Shown here: positions 43,774-51,595 of the stretch, piece after piece
How positions within the stretch are numbered: position 1 is the first letter of the stretch
Layout: each line of letters starts with the position of its first letter
Assembly (NCBI RefSeq): GCF_900497595.1
Contig: NZ_UFQO01000008.1
Span: 1-51,595 of the forward strand
Source of the DNA: Treponema pectinovorum
GTDB taxonomy: Bacteria; Spirochaetota; Spirochaetia; Treponematales; Treponemataceae
DNA length: 51,595 nucleotides
Direction of reading: 5' to 3'
Notes under the pieces: model-generated
The model's database searches: none
What the model saw: only the letters and a program-made list of their open reading frames with translations
Told to the model about the DNA's origin: nothing
Translations under genes and position numbers: made by a program

Positions 43774-44364
43774 TTATTTTTTTAACTCCTCCAGCATTTG
43801 TGAATAATATCGTTTTTCAATTTTATCTTCTGGAATTTCGCATTTTGAAAGCAATTTTCTTAGCCTTGCCTGTGCTTGTTCCACTTGATGGGAATCGTTT
43901 GTTTCTGTTAGCACTTCTATTTCTATAAAATCTCCTAAACGTTCCACGTTACAAAGTTCTAACAAGATTCCGTCGAATTGCCAGCTCAAAACTGTTTTGT
44001 GTTTTGTAAGTGAAAGTGAAAATCCTGTGTCTTTTAAAAAAGATTCAAGCGGCTCTGCATCTGAAAGATAGGCTTCGTGTTCGTTGTTTACTTCGATTGC
44101 AACTCCAGTTTCGGAGTGCATTTCCTTTTGTTTGTAGGTAAAGATTACAGATTTTCCTGTGGAAACTTTTGGCGAATTTTCTAATTCTTTTGTGGAAAAA
44201 GGAATTTCTTTTCGTATACGAACTTTTATCGTTTTTCCGTTAATTAAATTTTCATAATAACTGTCATATTTTTCTACTGCTGCATAGAACGAAGCAAATT
44301 TTTCAAGATTTTTGATTGTCTTTTTTCTGTCTTGAACGTGTGCTTTTAATTCAATTTCATACAT
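43774..44364 (-). CDS. CYTH-domain protein (CyaB/thiamine-triphosphatase-like)
   Basis: The 196-aa protein has the CYTH tunnel fold that binds triphosphates. The N-terminal ExExK motif (EIELKA) is present, with further basic and acidic strand motifs (KVRIRKE, FTYKQKE, GVAIEVNN, LELCNVERLGDFIEIEV) and a YSQMLEEL end. Class IV adenylate cyclase and inorganic or thiamine triphosphatase are both possible. It opens an operon with the DUF975-like gene and sppA and has its own promoter. Confidence 0.82.
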   Translation of the reverse strand: MYEIELKAHVQDRKKTIKNLEKFASFYAAVEKYDSYYENLINGKTIKVRIRKEIPFSTKELENSPKVSTGKSVIFTYKQKEMHSETGVAIEVNNEHEAYLSDAEPLESFLKDTGFSLSLTKHKTVLSWQFDGILLELCNVERLGDFIEIEVLTETNDSHQVEQAQARLRKLLSKCEIPEDKIEKRYYSQMLEELKK

Positions 44365-44374
44365 ATTTAAAAAG

Positions 44375-44403
44375 ATTTTAACATGACAAAAAGAAATTGT
44401 CAG
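44375..44403 (-). promoter_or_regulatory. Promoter of the CYTH-DUF975-sppA operon, short leader
   Basis: On the minus strand CTGACA (44403-44398), a 17-nt spacer and TGtTAAAAT (-10 at 44380-44375) lie 10 nt before the ATG at 44364. The predicted leader is about three nt and there is no ribosome site. Confidence 0.65.
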
Positions 44404-44411
44404 TTAAGTGA

Positions 44412-45185
44412 TTAGTTCACTTTTATCTTTTCAAAAACACCGCCTAAGCTTGTGTGCAAAACCAAGTCTGCATGGCTGTCGGCTGGAATTTGCGTTTTAT
44501 TTATGATGACGAGATTTTTTCCTCTGAAAAAATTTATAAAACTTGCAGCAGGATATACGGCAAGAGAAGTACCTCCAATTATCAGTAAATCTGCCGCTCC
44601 TATTGCTTCTATCGCTTTTTCGACAACTTGATTATCGAGACCTTCTTCGTAGAGAACGACATCTGGTTTTACAAGTCCACCACATTTTGTGCATATAGGA
44701 AGAGAATTTTCATTCGTTGCGCTTTCTAAAATAAAATTTTCATCGTAAAAGGTTTTGCAGTTCATGCAAAAATTTCGCAAAGTGCTGCCGTGTAATTCGT
44801 AAACGGTTTTGCTTCCTGCTTTTTGATGAAGACCGTCAATGTTTTGCGTTACAATCGCTTTTAATTTTCCACGATTTTCGAGCATTGCAAGCTTTTTGTG
44901 CGTTATGTTTGGTTTTACTCCTTTTATAATCAGTTTTTCTCTGTAGAATCTGTAAAACTCTTTAGGGTTTTCATCAAAAAAAGTGCGGCTCAAAATTGTT
45001 TCTGGCGGATATTTCCATTTTTGGTTGTAAAGTCCATCGGTGCTTCTAAAGTCTGGAATTCCGCTTTCTGTGCTTACGCCGGCTCCTCCAAAAAATACGA
45101 TATTTTGACTTTTATCTATAATTCCCTGTAAAACTGCAATTTTTTCTTCTAAGCAAGTGGTATTTGATTTTTTATTTTCTTCCAT
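44412..45185 (-). CDS. cobB: NAD-dependent protein deacylase, Sir2 family
   Basis: A 257-aa sirtuin that removes acyl groups from lysines using NAD. It has GAGVSTESGIPDFRS, the NAD-site TQNIDGLHQKAG, the catalytic His in ELHGS and four zinc-binding cysteines (CMNC and CTKC). GGTSLAVYPAAS closes the Rossmann part. GAGG precedes the ATG. A separate promoter follows it, so it is probably its own unit. Confidence 0.94.
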   Translation of the reverse strand: MEENKKSNTTCLEEKIAVLQGIIDKSQNIVFFGGAGVSTESGIPDFRSTDGLYNQKWKYPPETILSRTFFDENPKEFYRFYREKLIIKGVKPNITHKKLAMLENRGKLKAIVTQNIDGLHQKAGSKTVYELHGSTLRNFCMNCKTFYDENFILESATNENSLPICTKCGGLVKPDVVLYEEGLDNQVVEKAIEAIGAADLLIIGGTSLAVYPAASFINFFRGKNLVIINKTQIPADSHADLVLHTSLGGVFEKIKVN

Positions 45186-45319
45186 AAATGCAACCTCATA
45201 TTTATTATAGCATTTAAAATTTTTAGCAACGTTAGATTTTTTTCACAGTTTTTTCATGGTATAGGTGAATAATTGCGTTATACTTTCCGATAATAAATTC
45301 GAGAATTTGGATATTTTTG

Positions 45320-45367
45320 TTTATTTGCATCTTTTAATAAGCCATTATATTCTGCATTGCAAATAAA
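45320..45367 (+). promoter_or_regulatory. Inverted repeat in the leader of the giant surface protein gene
   Basis: Perfect nine-base arms TTTATTTGC (45320-45328) and GCAAATAAA (45359-45367) are 30 nt apart, ending some 28 nt before the ATG. They could fold in the leader or bind a regulator. The rest of 45186-45394 is AT-rich with TATACT at 45279-45284. Confidence 0.35.
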
Positions 45368-45394
45368 TTAAAAAGTTTAAAACAAGGAGCAAAA

Positions 45395-48300
45395 ATGTTT
45401 AAAAAGGGATTAGTCATTTTAACTTCAATCATTTTGGGGACAACTGTTTTTGCGTTAGGGAAGCGAGATATAGACGAAAGAGAAGTTTCGCAGATAGACA
45501 GTTGGCAGGAAGAATTTGATATAAGTTCCAAAAAAGAAGGTAAGTACAATGTAATAACAGTTGTAGAGGACAAAGGTGGAAACACTACTATTGGAGGTCC
45601 TTTCAATATCTTTATAGACCCAGATTCCGATTATACAATTTCTGGAATAACAAACCCAATACAAAATATGCGAGTTCCTGGTAACTTGAATATCGTAGGA
45701 ACTTGTATAGACGACGACGGCGTTCAAGAAGTTTGGTTGATTTTTGACGGTGGAGAACCTGTAAAAGCAAATGGCAAAGAATTTTGGTCTTATTATTTAG
45801 ATACAACTCAACTTGCAGAAGGCTCTCATACAATAGAAGTTTACGGAGTTGACATAAACGGTCTTTCCTCTATTTCTAAGCCAAAAAAGAAAGCCTATGT
45901 TACTTGGAATTTGGACAGAAGACTTCCAGAAACAAAGGTCACGAATTTAGAACTTGGCACTTTGGTTTCTGGTAAAATTGAATTAAAAGGTGAAGTTTCT
46001 GACGGTAACGGAATAAAATCGCTCTACTATTCTTTAGACGGAAGAAAAACTTTTTCACAATTAAAACTTAAGGAAGATAAAAAAACAGGAATCTGCACTT
46101 TTGAACTTCCTCTTGATACAAGAAAAACTCAAGACGGTGCTGCTGTATGCTGGTTCAAATCGACCGATAAGATGGGTTCTGTCGGATATAATTCATTTTT
46201 ATACTTTATAGATAACACAAAGCCAGATGTAAAAATTGTCTCGCCGGCAGAAAATGAAGTTGCAAACGGTCGGTTTGGAGTTACAGGTTTTGCAAAAGAT
46301 AAAATCGGAATAAAAAAATTGACTTGGGCGTGTGCAGGGCAAACTGGAGAATTTGAACTTACACCAGGAAATCCATATTGGTATAAAGAAATAGATTCAA
46401 CAGGATTTACAAAAAATATTGAATTTTCCGTTACAGCGTTAGATACCGCAGGAAACGAAGTTACTGTAAAAAAGGTTATTCCTTTAAATCAAGACGCAGA
46501 CAAACCAACTGTTTCAATAGAATATCCTGCTGAAGGAGGAACTGTAGAAAGCGAAGCTGGAAACGTGTTTTTGCGAGGTATAGCATTTGATGATGATGCA
46601 GTCGCTTCTGTTGAATACAGTTTAGACGGAGGCGAAACTTCTGTTTTAGAAACAAATGGAGTTTTTTACGCTCTTCTTTCTGGGGATAAAGAGCTTTCCG
46701 CTGGTAAGCACACTGTAACTGTTACTGCAACGGATTTATATGGCGTAAAAGGCAAGCCTGCAACAGCGACTTTTATTTCAAGAGGGAACTCGCTTCAGTT
46801 TTCTGAACCAAAGATAGTATCATCTCAAGGTGAATTTTCTGTTTTTGCAGATGTGGAAATTCATCCAGAAGCAAACCCTAAATACGAAACAACAGTTTCT
46901 TGTGAGGCAGGAATTTCTTCTGTAGGGTATCAGATAAATTGGGGCTCAAATGGTTCAAAAACTGGAGAAGTAAATTTCAAAGCAGGGGAAAAATCTGTTC
47001 CTTTGAGCATCGCTCTTAGCGGTGACGATATCGCCTGGGGAACTGTAACTCTTACAATAAGTGCGACAGATATCTATAACAGAACTTCAATTCAAAAATC
47101 TGCTATAAAAATAAAAGATTTAACGGACATAACCGTTGAAAAACCAGAATTAGTATTCAGCGACAGCCGCATATCAGAAAATGGCGACATTTTAAACGAC
47201 CTTGAATGCCCTGTAAGTGGATATTTTGTAGGCGGAAAGATAAAAAGCGCAACGTTAAATCCTTCAACACCATTTGCAACAATATCTTACGATGAGCACT
47301 CTGTAACTTTGCACGCAGTAGAATCTGCTGGAAGCTCTGCTCCTGTTAAAGTAAGGGTTGTTGCAGATAATGGAATCGTTTACGAAAGCAGACCTTTGGT
47401 TTTTCATTCTGACTTTCCATCCCCTGAAATTTCTGTAGAAAACGAAGAAGAAAATTTAGAGTTCACGATGAAGCCAGACGGCACTTATCTTCAGCCGCTT
47501 TTAAAAGTCCACGTTCGAGGAAAGGTTTCATCATTAACGCCTTTAACTTCTTTAACTTATAGGATTGGCTCTATCGCCGCAGAATGCGATTCAAAAAATC
47601 CAGAGACCTTTGTTACTTCGGATATTGTTTGGAGCGAAGTTGAAAATCTTCCTGCAAAGAATGGAGATTTTTCTTTTGAACTTGAACCTTCAACTCTTGT
47701 AAACGGAATCTCGTTGGTAGAAATTGTTGCAAACAACGGCAAGCAAGCGGCAGCGTCCGTCATGATAAGAAAAATCGAGCCACGAGATATTGACCCCAAA
47801 AAAGCAGTTGCTGTTCACAAATGGGTAGATTCTGTTGACGTTTATTGCGCGATAATCTGCCATACCCAAACACAAGATTTTAAACGCGTATTTTTGCGTT
47901 CACAAATGCCAGGTGGAAATCCTGTTTTAACCGTAAAAGATTCTTCTGGAAAAGAAACAAAATACACGACAAAAAAAGATGGCAATGCGAAAGTATTTAT
48001 ATCTTCTGTTGCAGGAAGGGATTATGCTTCTGGAATGCAGGTTGCTGTTCCTAGAGGTGTAGTAAAAGATTCTCCTGTAACGGCAACTGCAACCATAGTT
48101 TCTGATTATCCAATAACCAGTTTAAACTGGACTATCGACGGGGAAGATGTTCCTGGTGGCGACAAAACTCAAGCTGGAAAAATCGATGCAAAATCATTAA
48201 GACAGAAAGATTCAACGCATTATGAAGCCGACATTCCTCTTTCTAACTTGCCAAGCCGTCTGACTTCTATAAAACTTGTTGCAGAAAGTGCACAGGGCAG

Positions 48301-51300
48301 TGCTTCTTTTAGCGGCACCGTTGCAATCGTAAGAGAAAGAGATTCTTCGCTTTTGGACAACGAGAAAAAAATATACTGGATTCCATCGGAAAATGCTCCT
48401 TATGATGAGGCGAATAGTCGTTATGTTTTAAAAACCGCTACAAAATTTACAGCCTTTGCAAACGTGTATTCGCCAGTTACAGTAAGTTTTGCTCAAGCGC
48501 AAACTGGACTTTCGTTTTCTGTGGAAGGAAAATACATATACATAACTGCGGAAAAAGAAGGTCTTTACAAAAATGTTGTTCTAAAAATTACAGATGCGTT
48601 AGGAATTGTTTATAATTCGACACCAGTAACTTTGCTCGTGGACGATTTTGCTCCAACGGCAGAACTGGTCGCTCCAGAAACAAAAAAATGGGTTCAAACA
48701 GGAACAAACCTTTCTGTAAAGGCGACAGATACAAATGGAATTGCAAGCGTTGAGTATTCTTTAGACGCAGGAGAATCTTGGAATTCTGCAAAACCGGAGA
48801 ATTCTACAACCTATTCTGCAACTCTTAATTTGCAAGAAAAAGAAGATGGACTTATTCCTCTCGGTGTTCGCGTAAAAGACAATGCAGGAAAAATCACTTA
48901 CACTCAAACTGTAATCCAAAAAGATACTACAGTTCCAGAAGTTGAAGTTATTCTTCCTGTTGCACAAGATATTGTAAACGGCGAAAACCTTATCGCGTTT
49001 AGGGTAAAAGATAATGGTCATCTTAATAGAGCGGAATATCTTGCTCCAAAAGCGAATAGCAAAGAAAAGGTTAATCCTATAGAAATTCCTCTTGGGCCTA
49101 TGGTTGTAACTCACATTGGAACAGTTGAAAAGCCAATAAACGATCTTATGATATTCAATTTTTACGATGATGCAGGCAATGTTGCTACGATACGAAAATG
49201 GGATTTCATAATAGATCAAAAATCGGATTTGCCTATAGCAGAAGTTCATTTGCCAGAAGAAGAGGCTGTAATTACGACGGATTTTGTTATCTCTGGAGTT
49301 GTTTTAGATGATGACGGCCCTGCAAAAATCTACTATAAGATTGACAACGGCGACTACAGGCTTTCTTCAGAAGAATACGGAACAACTTTTTCTATAAGCG
49401 TACCGCTTTCTTCTATGAAAGATAATGAACACAAAGTAACCGTTTATGCAGAAGATTTAAATGGCGTAAAAGGTCCTGAATTCGTTCGAAACTTTAAAAT
49501 TTCTCTAGAAGAGCCAAAAGGTGCTGTAGAAACGCCACCTATAGATCAGACTGTACGCGATTGGGTAAAGCTTTCTGGAATCGCGACTGACAAAAATGGA
49601 ATAAGCAAAGTTTTAATTTCTGTGGATGGCGGTAATACTTATAACGAAGCCAAAGGAAATTTCGCGCACGAAACAGAAAAATCTAATTGGACTTACGAAT
49701 TTGATACTCGCGTTGTTGAAGATGGAACTCATGTTGTGTTCTTAAAAGTTGTCGATTGGTTTGGAATCGAAGGACTTTACTCATCTTTGATTAACATCGA
49801 CAATACGGCACCAAAAATCGACCTAGAACTTCCACTAGACGATTCTAAAACGACAAAGATGCTCTTCTTTTCTGGTCAAACAACAGACAATATTGGGCTC
49901 GATAAACTTTACATAACGATTCGCTCGCTGGAAGGAAAAACTGTAAGTTCAAAACTTGCACGCTTGGATCTTGTTCCTGGCGAGATAATTTCGCAGTCAA
50001 TCGATATGTCATCGCTTCCAGACGGATTTTACAACATTGAATTGACAGGGCTCGACGTTGCAAACAACATCACAAGAGTTTCCAGAAATGTTCAGCTCGA
50101 TAAAACTGCTGCAGTCGCAAAAGTTGATTTGTTGTATCCGCTTAATGGAGAATTTGTACAAGGTGTATTCAATATATATGGAACTGCTGTGAGCGAGATA
50201 AATATCGAAAACCTTGAACTGCTCATAGACGGTCAAAAAGCCGCAGAAACGCAGTTGAGTTCAAGCGGATATTATAAATTCAATCTTACTCCAGAATTGA
50301 TAGCCGAAGGTCAGCATAAAATTCAGGTTAAGGCAAATCTTTCAAACGCTTCTTCTATTATGTCGAACGAACAGTATATAAATTACAATTCTGTTGGTCC
50401 TTGGGTTACAATCGACAACTTTACTTATGGCGATTTTGCGATGGACAGACCTTATATCGTTGGAAACGCAGGTTATTCAATAGCAGAAGATGAATTGATT
50501 GCTGCAAAAACAAAAGGCGCATCAAACGAAATTAAATCCGCTGTCGCTGCAAAATCTGTCGAAAAAGTTGAAATCTCTCTCAACAATGGCAAATCATTTA
50601 AAGAAGTTTCAACTTCTGGCAAATGGCGATACAGAGTTGAAAATGAAGATATTGCAGAAGGCTATCATTTCTTGTTAGTTCGTGCCACAATGCGTAACGG
50701 CGAAAAAGCGGTTTCAAGAACTATTGTTCAAGTCGATAAGACAAGTCCAAATGTTAGATTGATAAGCCCTGGAGAAGGCGGAAGATTCAACCAAACTCTC
50801 GAAGTAAGCGGCTTGGCTCATGACAATGTAGCGCTCAGAAGTGTAACGCTTGCACTTCGCAAAGGCGATAAAGCTACTTATGAAGTTCCAACGTTCATTC
50901 AAGGTCTCTATTTGGATTGGCACTTTTGGGGCGCAACCCTGTTTGACATTGGCGTAGGACTTTCGTTCTTTAACGACAACGTTCGCTTACAGGCGCAGTG
51001 GGGACAGTTTACGCAGACGCAAAGAAATATGTTCAGCAAAACAGATTTCCGTTACGGAGGCGATAGCATCTTTGGTGGAAAAATCCTTGCAAACGTAGTC
51101 TATCTTCCATTTATGTACTTCTTAGGTCGCGACTATGAATGGCTTTCTGCCAATATTACGGTTGGTGCAAACTTTACAAGATTTAACGAATCTGCATCTG
51201 GAAAGCCGCAAATACTTTCTGCAGTTCTTGCACAGTTGGAATTCCCTCGTATAACTTTTGCAAAGCAGAAGATGTTCCGAACGATTGCATTCTATACCGA

Positions 51301-51400
51301 AGGCCAGCTGTGGTTTGTTCCAACCGATGTAAACTCGCAGGTCGATGTCGAAAATCTTATTCCACAGATTTCCGTTGGGCTTAGGGTAAACGTGTTCTAG
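45395..51400 (+). CDS. Giant surface protein: Ig-like repeat array with C-terminal outer-membrane barrel
   Basis: The 2001-aa product has a signal peptide (cleavage after VFA, about residue 20). About 1750 residues follow, made of 12 or more Ig-like or cadherin-like beta domains of 90-110 residues. Each carries a recurring pattern such as DDDGVQEVWLIFDGGE, or DTNGIASVEYSLDAGE, followed by EGSHTIEVYGVDINGL-type strands. The repeat units are diverged in sequence. From about residue 1840 the chain changes to alternating aromatic strands, about 160 residues ending in LRVNVF, which fits a C-terminal outer-membrane barrel anchor. AAGGAG precedes the ATG. A role in surface exposure, adhesion or envelope spacing is inference. 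Confidence 0.8.
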   Translation: MFKKGLVILTSIILGTTVFALGKRDIDEREVSQIDSWQEEFDISSKKEGKYNVITVVEDKGGNTTIGGPFNIFIDPDSDYTISGITNPIQNMRVPGNLNIVGTCIDDDGVQEVWLIFDGGEPVKANGKEFWSYYLDTTQLAEGSHTIEVYGVDINGLSSISKPKKKAYVTWNLDRRLPETKVTNLELGTLVSGKIELKGEVSDGNGIKSLYYSLDGRKTFSQLKLKEDKKTGICTFELPLDTRKTQDGAAVCWFKSTDKMGSVGYNSFLYFIDNTKPDVKIVSPAENEVANGRFGVTGFAKDKIGIKKLTWACAGQTGEFELTPGNPYWYKEIDSTGFTKNIEFSVTALDTAGNEVTVKKVIPLNQDADKPTVSIEYPAEGGTVESEAGNVFLRGIAFDDDAVASVEYSLDGGETSVLETNGVFYALLSGDKELSAGKHTVTVTATDLYGVKGKPATATFISRGNSLQFSEPKIVSSQGEFSVFADVEIHPEANPKYETTVSCEAGISSVGYQINWGSNGSKTGEVNFKAGEKSVPLSIALSGDDIAWGTVTLTISATDIYNRTSIQKSAIKIKDLTDITVEKPELVFSDSRISENGDILNDLECPVSGYFVGGKIKSATLNPSTPFATISYDEHSVTLHAVESAGSSAPVKVRVVADNGIVYESRPLVFHSDFPSPEISVENEEENLEFTMKPDGTYLQPLLKVHVRGKVSSLTPLTSLTYRIGSIAAECDSKNPETFVTSDIVWSEVENLPAKNGDFSFELEPSTLVNGISLVEIVANNGKQAAASVMIRKIEPRDIDPKKAVAVHKWVDSVDVYCAIICHTQTQDFKRVFLRSQMPGGNPVLTVKDSSGKETKYTTKKDGNAKVFISSVAGRDYASGMQVAVPRGVVKDSPVTATATIVSDYPITSLNWTIDGEDVPGGDKTQAGKIDAKSLRQKDSTHYEADIPLSNLPSRLTSIKLVAESAQGSASFSGTVAIVRERDSSLLDNEKKIYWIPSENAPYDEANSRYVLKTATKFTAFANVYSPVTVSFAQAQTGLSFSVEGKYIYITAEKEGLYKNVVLKITDALGIVYNSTPVTLLVDDFAPTAELVAPETKKWVQTGTNLSVKATDTNGIASVEYSLDAGESWNSAKPENSTTYSATLNLQEKEDGLIPLGVRVKDNAGKITYTQTVIQKDTTVPEVEVILPVAQDIVNGENLIAFRVKDNGHLNRAEYLAPKANSKEKVNPIEIPLGPMVVTHIGTVEKPINDLMIFNFYDDAGNVATIRKWDFIIDQKSDLPIAEVHLPEEEAVITTDFVISGVVLDDDGPAKIYYKIDNGDYRLSSEEYGTTFSISVPLSSMKDNEHKVTVYAEDLNGVKGPEFVRNFKISLEEPKGAVETPPIDQTVRDWVKLSGIATDKNGISKVLISVDGGNTYNEAKGNFAHETEKSNWTYEFDTRVVEDGTHVVFLKVVDWFGIEGLYSSLINIDNTAPKIDLELPLDDSKTTKMLFFSGQTTDNIGLDKLYITIRSLEGKTVSSKLARLDLVPGEIISQSIDMSSLPDGFYNIELTGLDVANNITRVSRNVQLDKTAAVAKVDLLYPLNGEFVQGVFNIYGTAVSEINIENLELLIDGQKAAETQLSSSGYYKFNLTPELIAEGQHKIQVKANLSNASSIMSNEQYINYNSVGPWVTIDNFTYGDFAMDRPYIVGNAGYSIAEDELIAAKTKGASNEIKSAVAAKSVEKVEISLNNGKSFKEVSTSGKWRYRVENEDIAEGYHFLLVRATMRNGEKAVSRTIVQVDKTSPNVRLISPGEGGRFNQTLEVSGLAHDNVALRSVTLALRKGDKATYEVPTFIQGLYLDWHFWGATLFDIGVGLSFFNDNVRLQAQWGQFTQTQRNMFSKTDFRYGGDSIFGGKILANVVYLPFMYFLGRDYEWLSANITVGANFTRFNESASGKPQILSAVLAQLEFPRITFAKQKMFRTIAFYTEGQLWFVPTDVNSQVDVENLIPQISVGLRVNVF

Positions 51401-51401
51401 T

Positions 51402-51437
51402 TTTTGCTATAATTAGCAAAACGGTTTGATTTTTTTT
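51402..51437 (+). terminator. Probable terminator of the giant surface protein gene
   Basis: An eight-base perfect stem TTTTGCTA / TAGCAAAA (51402-51409, 51414-51421) with loop TAAT lies one nt past the stop. Eight T follow, eight bases later. Confidence 0.5.
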
Positions 51438-51441
51438 CATA

Positions 51442-51595
51442 GAGGCGGTTCGGCACAGCCTTTCGGCGGAGCCGTCGCTATGTGCGCCCTTCGCTAACGC
51501 TCATCCTCCTCGGCAGCACGAGGGTGCTGCCTGCGGTGGACTTACGGGGCTTCCAGCGCTACCGCAGAACAGCGATCAGCAGCCCCCGCAGGCAC
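51442..51595 (+). repeat. Probable modular repeat, copy F, cut by the window end
   Basis: A GC-rich stretch unlike the surrounding DNA, with a GCGCCCTTCG segment and the hairpin GGCAGCAC / GTGCTGCC around loop GAGG. It resembles the GC-rich module and CAC/GTG hairpin of the other copies, but I cannot align it well. It may continue beyond the window. Confidence 0.4.

Noticed and set aside
45455-49249. Several 60-160-codon minus-strand frames under the giant surface gene
   Set aside because: They are antisense shadows rich in Phe, Tyr, Ile and Arg, without ribosome sites.
51442-51595. tRNA or small structured RNA at the window end
   Set aside because: GC-rich hairpins are present, but no acceptor, anticodon or T-loop pattern; the best match is the dispersed repeat.

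Overview
The window is AT-rich bacterial DNA that reads as a chromosome segment of a treponeme (Spirochaetota), probably a host-associated anaerobe. The assignment is an inference from gene content: fused IspD-IspF next to CarD, a four-gene polyamine ABC transporter ending in a lipoprotein PotD, short spirochaete-style lipoproteins, FAD-dependent ThyX instead of ThyA, a pyruvate formate-lyase activase, and a 1.5 kaa acyl-CoA dehydratase activase. I see no phage, insertion sequence, CRISPR array, tRNA or rRNA.

Layout. 1-4 kb: a lytic transglycosylase, a pflA-thyX pair and a small lipoprotein. 4.3-8.9 kb: one giant dehydratase activase. 9-17 kb: an envelope operon running hypothetical exported protein, TPR protein, outer-membrane barrel, ExbB, ExbD, TonB-like protein. 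It looks like a complete energised outer-membrane machine. 17.1-21.6 kb: a HAD phosphatase and a membrane-anchored 1239-aa coiled-coil protein. 21.6-25.9 kb: ispDF and carD, divergent from a DEAD-box-type RNA helicase. 26-29.4 kb: hisH-hisF, a small membrane protein and RecQ. 29.8-33.4 kb: an OmpA-family protein, a membrane-anchored nuclease and a PAS-GGDEF-EAL protein. 33.6-37.9 kb: potABCD. 38.2-39.6 kb: azlCD and a small membrane protein. 39.8-42 kb: rplM-rpsI, recX and a response regulator with an N-terminal HTH. 42-45.2 kb: sppA, a DUF975-like protein, a CYTH protein and a sirtuin. 45.4-51.4 kb: a 2001-aa surface protein made of Ig-like repeats with a C-terminal barrel.

Two genome-scale patterns stand out. 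First, at least five intergenic gaps, and probably a sixth, carry copies of a modular GC-rich repeat whose hairpin stems change sequence with base pairing preserved and whose loops expose a GGA core. Second, several first genes lack a Shine-Dalgarno sequence but have a promoter -10 box only 5-10 nt before the ATG, which predicts leaderless or near-leaderless mRNAs. Genes inside operons usually have ordinary GGAG-type ribosome sites.
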